Shown piece after piece: positions 1-11,257 of a stretch of 64,000 bases of DNA. The notes below the pieces were generated by a model, which was given only the letters and a program-made list of their open reading frames with translations, did no database searches and was not told the origin of the DNA. Numbering within the stretch: the first letter of the stretch is position 1; each line of letters begins with the position of its first letter. The position numbers and the translations under genes are program-made. Origin of the DNA: Choanephora cucurbitarum (lineage: Eukaryota; Mucoromycota; Mucoromycetes; Mucorales; Choanephoraceae); NCBI GenBank assembly GCA_025331435.1, contig JAIWNI010000097.1, forward strand, positions 1 through 64,000. Reading direction: 5' to 3'.

Positions 1-2830
1 ATCTAAAAAAAAGGCGTTAAATTAAAAGCTAGAATAAACCATTGCCGTCAAAAAGAATGCATATAATCTATAAAGGGAAAAAAAGTAGTAGACATGTCAT
101 TTTCACTTGATCTTGTAAGCAGAATTTTCTCTTTTCCTCTCTCATCCACATGAAGTTATGATGCAAGAAGTTAAAGAGATAGACACAATGGGCAAAAACA
201 ACTAGAGAAAGGATACAACGCTTGTTGGTTCATATATACTTAACAATAAATAAATGGTTTTGGAGAAGTTTATTACAAGATTCATTATTATAACAAACAC
301 TACATAAGTTAAAGTGAATACATCATCGTTCTTTAAGAACAATCTACTTCTCTATTTTAAAAAAGAATAATCACGAGCATATTTCAAACCAAACTTACGT
401 TAGAGCAACAAAATCAACTAGAGTGCTAAAATTTTATTGACCTTCACTATGGTTCGGCACGCTGTGCTTTGTAGGCCAACTAATCTGATGAAAAGATCAA
501 TGTGATCTATTTTTTTTGGGGTCTTCGGTTCGGCAAAAAAAAGTAAATGTATCCCGGGGATGAAGAATGGGCATGACCAGAGTGTTTGAACAGATATCTA
601 GAAGGTCGAGAGCCAATTGTTTTTATTCAATGCATAGACAAGTGTAGTTTGAAATTAGATGAGGGCTTTTTTTCCCAATGTTTTTTTATCCTACTTGAGT
701 GTTTGTATAATGGTTTGAAATTGGAGCTCATTTTATGCATAACCAATTCAATTTCGTCATACTAAACACAAACTAGAGCAGGCTTGATGCTTGGTCTATT
801 AAGACCTATTTTTTAAATTTGAAATGTGGTTCGTAATGTGCACTAAGCCTTTTCTATTTCTAGTTAAAAGAGCAAAGTCAACGACAGTATCATGAATCTA
901 GATGCGTCTATAGAATTGTCTCGATTCATTTTCTACTTTCAAAAATGGACAGAAAAACATCTCAAACCAGCATGTTTGGTGCTGATACGAACGAATGGCA
1001 TAAAGAAGCTCAGCACTTTTGTCTGATGTTGCAAGAGTGAAAAATAATTTTTGTACAAGCATGGATGGCTCAAATTAACAGGATAGAATTGATTAATGTC
1101 ATTTTTAATGCTTCTGGCCTTAGCATGTTTGCTACTTTAAAAAAAAACTGTACTTATTCATCGCTAGTATATAATATTGGTTTGAATGAGCTATATTGTA
1201 ATGAAGAAGTAAGCCGGCTGTTTGTTTATAACAAGCTCTTCTAAATGGATATCTCTGTTCCTTTTTGTAAAAAGATGAAAAGACAGCAGGTTCATATAGA
1301 CATGTTTGTTGAAAAAAAGTTCAAGATGAGTGTGGCTCTTTTTAATGCAACATAGAAAGCCATTGCTTATTCAAGCTGTCGGCGTCACTTATTAGACAAC
1401 CTTAGCTTTTTAGATAGAACAGTAAACAATCTTTTATTCTTTTCTTATTTAAATTTTTTGTTTAGAAAGACATATTTGTAGACTTCGTTAGCCAGAAGCT
1501 ATTTGGTTTTTGACAACAGTTTGGCTAAAACTTCACTTAATCTCTTTGAGCTAGATATCTTTTTTGACCGAGTCTAACTGTACTCGATACGCTTCTGTAT
1601 TGAGATTTAGCTAACTGCCTTTTCTCTAAAACCTTTGAGCTATTCAGCCTATACCCCTCTTCACTCTCTTCTCCCCGATTTTTTTTAAACTATATTTATC
1701 AATGCAAATTTTGGACGTGTAAGTGAAAAAAAAATAAGTTTATTATAGATAGATACAATTTAGATGCAAATAATCTACAAAACAAAAAGAAGTTTGTTAA
1801 GTAATTTGTAATAAAAGATTTTCTTTTAAAAGCAGTGTAAAATCGCTCAGGGTGTCATTTGAATCATTGTAGTTCATGTGAAGAAATTCAACAAAATAAA
1901 TTTTGCTAAAACATCATCGTGATTTCACTTGCTTTTCGTGTGTACTAGATCATTCTACTTACCATAAGAAACCTCAATAAAAGAAAAAGGAAAAGAAAAG
2001 CAAAAAGAAAGTAAAGCTTACAGCGTTTAAATACGCGAGTTTGATCAGAAAAAAAATTTTTTTTTCTTGTCATTGAATACAAGTCAAGTCACAGCAAAGT
2101 GTCATTTTTAAATAGCAGCCTGTTTGTGCCTGTATTTGAAAGTAGTACAGCAAAATGAAACAGTAGTATTACCAAGTGAATCTCACACAGATCTAATGCT
2201 TATTGTTGCCTCAACTGCTTTTTTTTTCTGAAAATGGAATTTGTGTTTTTTCTGAATAGGTTGTGTTTTCACTCAATAATCTAAAGGTTGAAAAAAAAAA
2301 GAAAAGTATTCACTTTGAATGGGTTGTTGTAAACACTCCTTTTTCATAATACTCTGAAAAGCTGTCTTTTGTAATCAAGTTTCTTGTTTTGATTATGCAG
2401 ATGTCAGGTACCATTGAAAGTGTCTTGCCTTCTATGTAATGCAATTCCAACTGTTGCAAAGAAGCAATGAACCAACAGCGCTCTTTCAACAAGTTGAACA
2501 ATCAAAAAAGAATTGGCTCTCAACTCTTTTCCTTTCAATACAAAGAAATAATTCAATAAATTGTGTAATTCGAGTTCACTTTAGAAAGAATAAAGCAGCA
2601 TTAACTCATTCATGACCTATAACCCTTTACTGCCTTAATTCTTTTTGCTACCACACAATCAATTCGTCTCTCCTACTTTAAAGCAAAAAAAAAAATTCGT
2701 AGGCTTTTTTTGAGAAAGCAATTTTCTCAAAAAAAAAATCCTCCAATCACTTAATTCAAACTGCTGATGTTTCTTCTCTCAATTACAAAAATAGTAACAC
2801 ACACATATAAACAAAGTCCAACTCTAAATC
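1..2830. other. Gene-poor left flank
   Basis: I see no supportable gene here. The stretch is AT-rich with many A and T runs and only short open frames crowded with stops. The longest, a 63-codon frame on the minus strand at 2310-2501, has no recognisable motif. It probably serves partly as the promoter region of the palmitoyltransferase gene starting at 2831; decayed mobile DNA cannot be excluded. Confidence 0.5.
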
Positions 2831-4371
2831 ATGATAGAGCGTGGTGAGCAACCAGAGATGCCGCTGCCTTTTGCACTGAATCCCTTGGGGTCCCGTGACA
2901 AGAGAACTATTTCGTTTGGAGCCAGCAGTAAGCGGCACTCCATGGTGGAAAGCTTCGAAGAGTTTAATTTTCCTCCGACAATGGCATCGCCATCACACAA
3001 TCTACAGTCATCAGCACACACGACGGCTCCTCCCAGTCAACAACCAGAACCTGCTCGAGTTGTTATAGTAAAAGGCAAACGTCCAAGCAGCACTCGCAAT
3101 TACAAGCTTTATATAGGCAATACAGTCTTTTTTTGTGGAGGAAGGTTTTTGACCAGTCGAGCCTTTTGGGCTTTTGGATTATCATTGTTTCTAATTAATA
3201 TGCCTGCCATCCTGTTCATTATCTTTTCGTAAGTGATATATCCAGAAACAAAAATCCAAAACTAAAGCTCTTGATTAGATGTCCATGGCTATGGTATCAT
3301 GTATCACCAGCTGTACCTATCATATTTGCATACATGTTTATTTTGACTTTAGCCGCCATGCTCAAGACATCCTGGACAGACCCTGGAGTAAGTAAGGATG
3401 AGATGATGATAAATTGTATTACTAAAGCCACATTCTCTCTTCATGGTTAGATCTTACCTCGTAATTTAGATAGTCAAAGTTGGATTCCAAGTCGACGTCA
3501 TGAAAGTACAGATGATGGTTATGGTTTTCGATATTCTTCCATGTCAGAACACAGTGGATTCCCATTACCAAAAGAAGTGACTATTAGCGGCACAGTTGTG
3601 CGATTAAAGTATTGTGAAACATGCTGCATTTATCGACCACCAAGAGCCAGCCACTGTAGACAGTGTGACAATTGTGTAGGCAGGTAACCTGGCAACAATA
3701 GAGTAATGCCTTGTCAATGTGTTTCCTTTACATTGCCTTATGCATGCCATATATGTTGAGCAACCAGAGTCATCGATTAACACCCATTTCTCTATTCATA
3801 GAAAATGAAGATCATCATTGTATTTGGCTCAACAACTGTATTGGTAAAAGAAACTACACAACATTCTTCACATTCGTTATATGTGCAACTATATTATGCT
3901 GTTATACCATTGCCTTTTCTTTCTACCATGTGTTTACTGTATTCCAAGAAACAGGGCAATCGTTTCAAGCATCTTTATTGAAGACGCCTGTGAGCTTCTT
4001 TGTTGCCATTTTTTGTCTCTTACTACTTGTCCCTATTGGAAGCTTAACATCCTATCATTGCTTTCTAATGATGCGGGGCGTCACTACTCATGAACAGGTA
4101 TTTTGTTTGACAAGTGCAAAGACACATTGACCTCTTAACAACTGATATATTCTAGTTACGTTCTAATCTCGCACAAACACCTTTTGAGGATCACCCTTAC
4201 AATTTTGGAAACCCGCTTAAAAACATATATCACATTTTGTGTAGGCCGCATAACAAGAGTTATCTTGCTAGAAGAAAGTTTGCAGAAGAAGTGTACGATA
4301 TCCAGCCTGCAAATATGACATCTAATCTATCTACTGCCACTACCTCAAGTATCCCTTTACGTAATATCTAG
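2831..4371 (+). CDS. erf2: DHHC palmitoyltransferase, Erf2-like
   Basis: Exons 2831-3228, 3279-3387, 3451-3679, 3802-4097 and 4156-4371 give a 415-residue protein. Family knowledge: Erf2-type zDHHC enzymes sit in the ER or Golgi membrane and attach palmitate to Ras and other proteins. Seen: two membrane spans follow a Ser/Pro-rich N-terminus of about 100 residues. A DPG motif leads into ILPRN, then comes a Cys-rich domain ([15 protein letters not shown]...) with the catalytic DHHC followed by [12 protein letters not shown], two more spans, a TTHEQ motif (TTxE) and NPLKN. Intron 3 must begin with GC (3680-3681): exon 3 ends in TAG, intron GCAGGT. The GT four bases downstream would break the DHHC frame. 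The Ras gene at 54421-55249 ends in CCC plus a CaaX box, so it is a plausible substrate. Confidence 0.93.
3680..3801 (+). other. GC-AG intron inside the DHHC domain of erf2
   Basis: Exon 3 ends ...TGTGTAG and the intron starts GCAGGTAACC and ends TTCATAG. Only this junction joins the codons for NCV to ENEDHHC in frame. The ordinary GT donor at 3684 would insert four bases and lose the catalytic motif. It may be used as an unproductive alternative splice. Confidence 0.75.
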
Positions 4372-5695
4372 TACAGTACACAAGGAAAATAGAATCAGAA
4401 ATGATCACTCTTGGTCTTAGTATCAATAGTGCCTAATCAAGTTACGTTCTTTTTTTTTTCTCCCTTTTACATGTATACAGTCTTGTTGCTTATATAGCCA
4501 CTTACTCTTTATTTATCAAAGTCTTAATTAATCGTAAAAAAAAAATGATTAAATGTCAACTGTTTGGAGACACAAAGAGAAGCACGTTATTAAATGCTCA
4601 TAATAAGACCAAAACTTGTTTGTGAAAGGGAACAAGAAGAGTAAAAGAAATTTCCTTCTGTTCGAAAAAAAAAAAGAGAGAGAAAAAAGAAGAGGCACAA
4701 AGCGGGAAGAGGATTTGACTGAGCTGTCAAACAAAGACGGAGTTCAACCCGAAGCATTGCATGTGCCTAATGCTAAACCAATCATTTATTTTTTATATCA
4801 CGATAAGGTTTTGTCACAACATATATAGAACACACAAGAAGGAGAAAAAAAGAAGGAAGAAAAAAACAGGTAGAACCTTTTATTCTAGAACGCAACACAT
4901 TTGGTCTATACAGTTAGTATGTTCAATCGTTGGTTTCAAGAGAGAGAGAGAGAGAGAGAGATCAAAACCATATCAGGTAAATCTAAAATCAAACAAACAG
5001 CAGCTGGGTATTAAAAAAAAAAGCATATTTACCAGAAAATTCCTCAAAGCAAGAGAACACAGAGACAAAACTAAATTGCCTCGAGTGGCACCCTTCTTCT
5101 CTTTTTAGAAAAGAAACAAACACATCCGGTACATACAAACCAAGATATTTGACTGCATCAAGATATGAATCACAGGCAATTAAAAACAAAAAGAAAGCGA
5201 GAGAGAAAATAAAGCTGACCCTTCAGTTACCGAACAACTTGACAAATAAGATCAAATAAAAAAAAAAAAAGGGAAACAAGCCATAAACTCAGTTAGAAGT
5301 TGAAAAAGAAAAAAACTCAGGTTTTCCTTTTCAAAGATTTCTTTTTTTTTTTTTTGCTTTTCTGTGATGTATGTTTACAGAAATACTTCAAGATCACAAA
5401 ATGCTAAATAAGGAGATAATGACACATATGCCTGGACTTTCCTTTTCGTCGTTGTCTCGCTTAAGGCATGAACAACCAAATAGCAAAGAACGAATTCGGG
5501 TATTGAATTAAAAAAATTAATAAGTAAAAAAAAAAAAAAAAAAGAGGACAGCTCCTATATATAATATTTTTTCCGTTACATCACACTGTCTGCTTTCTTT
5601 TTTTCTTGTTTTTTTTCCTACAAGTAATTCTTTTCTCTTGTTTTCTCTCTTTGTACATACCCTATTTGACTTGCACTTTTTTTCTTTAAGATTGT
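4372..5695. other. Intergenic, long 5' region of the Trk gene
   Basis: No gene is visible in these 1.3 kb. The stretch holds A and T homopolymers, a (GA)n microsatellite near 4940-4961 and a pyrimidine-rich tract just before the Trk start codon, typical of fungal promoters. The open frames here are low-complexity Lys/Glu-rich artefacts of A- and GA-rich sequence. Confidence 0.6.
4940..4961. repeat. (GA)n microsatellite
   Basis: An uninterrupted run of about eleven GA units lies between the erf2 and Trk genes. Confidence 0.9.
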
Positions 5696-8289
5696 ATGTC
5701 AGTAAAAGACAGATTGAATCAATTCGGCTATTGGCTGTATCGATTCTGGGATACCCGAGTTCATTTCCTTGAACTCCATTATTTATATATTCTTGTGATG
5801 ATTTTAGTTGTTTCAGGATTGTTTTACGCTGAACCTGGAACAGACTGGAACTATATTGATGCCCTCTTCATGGCCGTAACAGCCTGCACCAACACTGGAC
5901 TGAACACAATTCCTATGTCAGAGGTGTCAACCTATCAATTTATTTTGATGTACATGGCCTGTTTTCTTACTTCACATGTCACCATATCGTTCTTCGTAGT
6001 CATGGTCAGACGGTACTATTTCTCAAAACGATTTGAATATGTACTAGAGGAGAACAAGAGAAGAAAGGAAGCTTATCGACTACAGAAACAAAAGGAACTA
6101 GAACAGCAGCGTGCACAAGCAGAAAGCGGCAGTATTTTCTCATCGTCTAGACCAACAAAGGCCATCATAGACCCTATCAAACGTCGCCTGTCCATCCTTT
6201 CTATCCGTTCTACACCCGCCAGTAGGACCCGAAAGGGTTCTTACGATCCCAGAAATGTATCTCAGCAACCCAACTTTAACCGTAGTTCACCCGACTTTCG
6301 AAGCGAAAAGGGGCACAGCTCTATCCAGATGGAAAATGAACTTCACCGTAATGATATACGTAACGACACGATTGACGAAGAGGCTAGTTACGATAGAAGA
6401 AGCGATTATGAAAACCAAGATTTTGGTTATCCAGCACTTAGCACACACCCTTGTGACACTGCACAGAACAGCCCTGACAATAGCTCAAACGACCTCTCTG
6501 TTACATTTTCATCCTCCTCTTATGAACCATCTAAACAACCCGATGAGAAATCGATTCTGTATCAAGAGAGTCCTACTTCCATCAAACCTCCTCAGCTACC
6601 TAACAACCAACAAATCACATTTAGAGAAGATACAAATGTACTTCGGGAACGTGAGCGTCGAAAGCTGCAGCAGAACCGCAATGAAGAGAGTGACGGTTTG
6701 CCCTTGCAGCGTACCAACTCAGAATACGAAATTATGCGGCAGCCCTCTTGCAAATCAGACTTGACAAGAGAAGAAAGATATCGAATGGGTGGTACAGAGT
6801 ACCGTGCATTAGAGGCATTGGCCTGGCTTGTCCCCTTGTACTTTATTGGCTTTATCATCCTGTTTGGCTTTTTCTTCCGTATCTATATCGCCTGCTCCAC
6901 ATACGCTCAAAATGTCTTGGCCACATCCAACTCCAACGGCCCTGTAGAACCTTGGATCTTTTGTTTCTTCATGAGTCTATCCTCCTTCACGAACCTAGGT
7001 CTCAATCACCTGGATTCCAGCCTGATTCCCTTTCGGTCTTCACCTGCCCCTCTTTTGTTGGCTGTTGTGCTTATTTTGGCAGGGAACACAGCATTTGCTA
7101 TTTTCCTGCGTTTCATTATCTGGATTTGTTATATTCTCACTCCTAAACGAAACATTTTTGGTAGGGAAACTTTCAAATATTTGCTGGATCACCCTCGTCG
7201 TTGTTACACAACCCTGTTCCCTTCAACACAGACCTGGTGGCTCTTTATCGTGTTGGTTGCAATTACTTTATTTGAACTGGTTTGTTTTATTGCTCTTAAT
7301 TATTGGTTACCTGTATTGGCTGATATGGATTGGGGTGCAAGATTCTTGGATGCTCTGTTTCAATCGGTTGCTACTCGAAATGGTAAATGAACAATGGATA
7401 ACTTTGTCCATCTTCTGACTTTTTTTTTTTTTTAGCTGGATTTTCAGTTGTCAGTCTTGCAGAAATCAACCCTGCTGCTCAACTTGTTTATATTGTTGCC
7501 ATGTACATCAGTGTGTATCCCGTTGCTATTTCAATGAGAAACAGTAACATTTATCAGGTAAATAAAGAAAATTTACTCTCTCTCTCTCTTAAGAAACCCT
7601 TATTCACTCCTCCCTAAAAAGGAACGGGCCTTAGGTATTTTCAGAGGAGAAGAGGAAGAAGAAATGAAGTTTTCTGAAGAAGAACTCTCTGAAGCGCCTT
7701 TCATCAAACTCAAGCGACATGCTACCATGACCAGTATTGCTCAGAACACAAAGAAGCTATTGAAGGGACCCGACTTTTTTGTCATTACACAGATTCAACG
7801 ACAATTGACAAGTGATATCTGTTGGGTCATTACTGGCATCTTTTGTATTCTTGCGCTAGAGGCAAAGGCCATCATGGAACCTTCTCCTGTTACGATCTCT
7901 ACAGTGATTTATGAATGTGTTTCAGCCTTTGGTAATGTAGGTGCCTCTACTGGTTTTCCTGATACAGCTACATCGCAATCAGCACAGTACCGAGTTTTAA
8001 GTAAATTAGTGATCATCATCCTTATGTATCGAGGAAGACATCGAGGTAAAATAGGTATATATTATCCAAATTCAACAAGGCTAATGTGTTGTTAGGCTTA
8101 CCTGCTTCTATCGATCGTTCCATTCTGTTGCCATCGGATGAATTAGCACAGAAAGAAAGAGAAGATGCAGAAAGAAGACGAAATACAGTGGCTTCATTGC
8201 AACTGTTCAATGACACAGGTGCTAGCAGTGCCACACATTACAATCATGTATCTGATCACCTTATTCAATCCAGATCGTGTACACTTTAA
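5696..8289 (+). CDS. trk1: High-affinity potassium transporter, Trk family
   Basis: Exons 5696-7382, 7436-7557, 7622-8045 and 8096-8289 give 808 residues. Family knowledge: fungal Trk proteins import K+ across the plasma membrane and are built from four membrane-pore-membrane repeats. Seen: the four pore loops carry the selectivity glycine in CTNTGLN, SFTNLGLNHL, SVATRNAGFS and FGNVGASTGFP. A hydrophilic loop of about 250 residues rich in Ser, Asn and Arg separates repeats 1 and 2, as in yeast Trk1/Trk2. Conserved NIYQERALGIF follows repeat 3 and RGRHRGLP lies after repeat 4. The cytosolic tail is short. The start is the first ATG after a pyrimidine-rich leader. The stop lies only 15 nt from the stop of the convergent gene at 8305. 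Confidence 0.96.
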
Positions 8290-8304
8290 GATACCCCTTC
8301 ATTT

Positions 8305-9039
8305 TTATTGACGTTGTATATTTAAAAGTTGATCTACATTAATTTGATGTGTTTGACAAATACCCTCAAATATACGCCAATTATCCCAATAACCATATAA
8401 ACAAGCTAATTGATACACATGAGCACCTATCTTTGCCAACTGGTTCTTTGAATCAGGCCATAACTGACATAATTCCATGATCGCCGCAGGCTTAGTGGAT
8501 AGCTCGAGACTCGGTGTCTTTGTCTGACTATGATAGCTTTTTGAGTCTGTCCCTTTTGAATCAAACTGGACGATCTGAAGGACAAAGGTAGCATGATGTT
8601 CTGTGGCTGACAGGATCCCTAAACGATCGTCTGTGATTGTGATGAGGCCATGACTCTTTGGGCCACCCTGTGGATTCATGGAACTGGATAGTGTCACAAG
8701 TGTCTCTTGTTCAAACAGGTTGGCATCGTCTTTGAGTTGCACCACGTGTTTTTCGTGTGTTGGGTATATGGTAGGAGGTGATTGCACAAAGCAGTTGATG
8801 CTGATGGTACTCATGTAGCCCCAATAAGCTGCTTTGTTCTCTTTTGAGCCTGGTTCAGTTGTCAGTGTGCGTATGGAACTTTTGATCTCAAGAGGTACAG
8901 TCAAGTAACCTAAAGCGAGTGTGATGAACTTTGGCATATATTTAAAAAATAAGAAATTATGATTTAGCATACACTGTCATTTATTACTCACAATTGTACT
9001 CAAAAAAAATGTGACGCCAAGTAGAGTATTTTTTTCCAT
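8305..9039 (-). CDS. Unknown single-pass membrane protein, 223 residues
   Basis: I do not recognise this protein. Exon 1 is 9039-8992 and exon 2 is 8928-8305, with a GT-AG intron of 63 nt. The first exon encodes only 16 residues, but joining it to exon 2 builds an N-terminal hydrophobic helix (about residues 5-26), so the protein looks like a signal-anchored lumenal or intermembrane-space protein. The rest is soluble, mixed alpha/beta in appearance, with a Cys- and Trp-containing C-terminal part (residues about 165-223: LCQLWPDSKNQLAKIGAHVY, then YGYWDNWRIFEGIC). No signature motif was found. An exon 2-only start at Met 8970 is possible but loses the helix. The stop is 15 nt from the Trk stop on the other strand. 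Confidence 0.7.
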
Positions 9040-9078
9040 TGCAGATTTAAAAATCTCTTTTTCTCTTTCTTTATCACT

Positions 9079-9568
9079 ATGATGTCAAATCCACAAAGTA
9101 TATTAAATAAATCTCAAGCCAACAAATCAAGCCAAAAGTAAGCTTTATTAGTACACCATAAAGCCTTACTCATTGTGTTTCCCTTAGAATTGTCTGGGAT
9201 GAAGATAAACTGAAAAAGAATGAACAACAGACACAAGGACAAGTGTTTATGAAGATTGATGAACCAAAAACACCCTTTGTTCGTTTTGAACAGACAGATC
9301 TTGAAGGTAGGCTAATATCTATAGAATGAAATGAAGTAGATTGACAGGACCATAAAGGACTTGATGATCTCAGTTTAGGAGACAGTGTAGAGAAACCAGT
9401 CTCGGTTGCAGAACCTACAGAATGGGATGAACAATCGAAAGGTAAATGGATCATATATCAACAAAAAGCATTGGATTGACTAGTGTATTAGAAAAGAAGC
9501 ACACGTTATTTGAAAAGAAGAGAGCACAGCATTATTTCCGTGATGGAGATGTATTCCATAAATCATAA
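9079..9568 (+). CDS. glc8: Protein phosphatase 1 inhibitor-2, Glc8-like
   Basis: Exons are about 9079-9137, 9188-9306, 9348-9451 and 9492-9568; roughly 120 residues. Family knowledge: inhibitor-2/Glc8 binds the PP1 catalytic subunit and, when phosphorylated on Thr of a PxTP site, modulates it. Seen: the hallmark MKIDEPKTPF lies in exon 2 after IVWDED, an acidic stretch (DDLSLGDS) follows in exon 3, and exon 4 holds KKHTLFEKKRAQHYF, matching the C-terminal PP1-contact helix. The second intron is odd: the obvious GT donor (9307) and AG acceptor (9347) leave the frame off by one base and meet an immediate stop, so either the splice is non-canonical or a base is wrong. The stop is 6 nt from the stop of the opposing rlmN gene. 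Confidence 0.82.
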
Positions 9569-9574
9569 TATCTT

Positions 9575-10893
9575 TTATTTCTTTTTCTTTTCTTCTGAAC
9601 TCTTTAATTGACCACAAGCAGCCATGATATCTAATCAGATACATATAAGCATTTTCTATATGTGTGTGTGTGTGTATTTTACCTTGTCCTCTTGGTCTAC
9701 GGATAGTACAATGAATGCCATTCTGTGTAACCACCTGAGCAAATCGTTCAACATGTTCCATTTTAGTCGATTGGTAACCACTTCCAGGCCATGGATTAAA
9801 AGGTCTATAAAAAGCAACTATGTTAACATGCTAAGTTTGGATCATTCAATAGCTTACATTAGATTCACATGAGCAGGCAACTGTCTCAGCAACTTCACCA
9901 TGGCTCTTGCGTCTGAAAGAGAATCATTGACATGATCCAGCATGACATATTCAAATGTGATTCTTCTTCCTCTATTGCCCATATGATAAGCATATGTCTT
10001 ACAGGCATCCAACACCATCTCTAAGGGAAACGTCTTGTTCAAGGGCACCAAGACATCTCTGAGTTCATTGTTGGTAGCATGCAATGAGATGGCCAGAGAG
10101 ACACCCAGTTCAGTTGCCACCTTGGGAATCAAGGGCACAACACCTGAAGTGGATAAGGTGATCTTGGATTTAGGCCAATGCAGTCCCTGTGGATCTGTCA
10201 AGATCTGAACGGCCTTACTGACCTGTCTGTAGTTATAGAGGGGTTCACCTTGGCCCATAAAGACCATGTTGGAGACAGTGCGCTTCTTGTCGTCCTTGAG
10301 AGGGAAATCGCCTGATTTGGAGGCAGCCATCATGTATTGACCTACAATTTCAGCTGAAGTCAGGCTGCGTTCAAGTTTCTGAGTGCCTGTATGACAGAAA
10401 CTGCATTTGAGTGAACATCCAATTTGAGAAGAGACACAGAGTGTAGATCGTTTCTGTTCAGGAATGATCACTGTCTCGACCACTGCTTTAGGATCTTGGC
10501 GAGTATTGAAGCCAATCAAGAATTTCCTAGTTTGATCCAGTGCAATCTTATCCAACTATGAAAAAAAAAAAAGACAATTGAATACATAATACATGCTTTT
10601 TTTTTATTTACCTTTAATTCACCATACTTGATCTCATATTTACGATCGAGTTCTTGTCGTAGTTCTTTGGATAGGTTAGGCATCGAGTTGAAATCGGTAT
10701 AGCCCTTTTTGTACATGTGTTGCCAGATCTGAAGTGGAGTGAACTTCTTGGTATGTTCAAGTCCTTCAAGTTCCTTTTGAAGATCGTTCAAGGTCAAGCC
10801 TAACAAGTTGGTTTTTTGGTACAAACTAGTAGGTGAAGAGGGGATCTTGAAGTTGGCAATAGAGGCAAGGCCTCTTCTTTGACAACCAAGCAT
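9575..10893 (-). CDS. rlmN: RlmN/Cfr-type radical SAM RNA methyltransferase
   Basis: Exons 10893-10612, 10555-9858, 9804-9683 and 9630-9575 give 385 residues. Family knowledge: RlmN methylates C2 of adenosine in 23S rRNA and some tRNAs, using a 4Fe-4S cluster, SAM and two reactive cysteines. Seen: the cluster motif CSLKCSFC (Cys141, 145, 148), the upstream Cys134 in STLCVSSQIGC, the GQGEPL motif, PFNPWPGS near the C-terminus and the catalytic-type Cys in DIMAACGQL. The N-terminus (MLGCQRRGLASIANFKI) is Arg/Ser-rich and acid-poor, suggesting mitochondrial import; mitochondrial rRNA or tRNA as target is inference. An upstream in-frame Met at 10965 would add a Lys/Phe-rich stretch and is less likely. 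The enzyme is bacterial in type but has ordinary fungal introns, so it is not contamination. Confidence 0.94.
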
Positions 10894-11257
10894 GATAAAA
10901 TAAAAATAGAAAAAAAAAAACTTTTTTTTTACTGAGATTATGTAATGGCATGAACCCCCCTCCAAATCGATTCAACGGATATGATTTCCATTGGGGAATG
11001 CAAGTGGATAAAACTTAGACTGTATTCCTTAGGCTTCTTTCTACGTCATGCAATACATGTTGTGTTTAGTAGAAAAAGAAGGTTTGAGTCTAAAGGAACT
11101 GATATGATACCATTCTTCCCGTTTGAAATCACATCTATCTACTTGACTATTTTTGGAAGAATCTATGATAGAAGACTTCTAAAGACAAGCATGCATTTCA
11201 AACTACGCGTCTTTTGATTTTTGTTTTTTTTTCATCTTTTTTTAAGAATCGATCAAG

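Noticed and set aside
4616..5108. Lys/Glu-rich open frames upstream of the Trk gene
   Set aside because: They follow A-rich and GA-repeat sequence and have no homology-like motif.
10894..10965. Upstream start for rlmN at Met 10965
   Set aside because: The extension is Phe/Lys-rich from T/A runs; the start at 10893 gives a typical organelle-targeting N-terminus.
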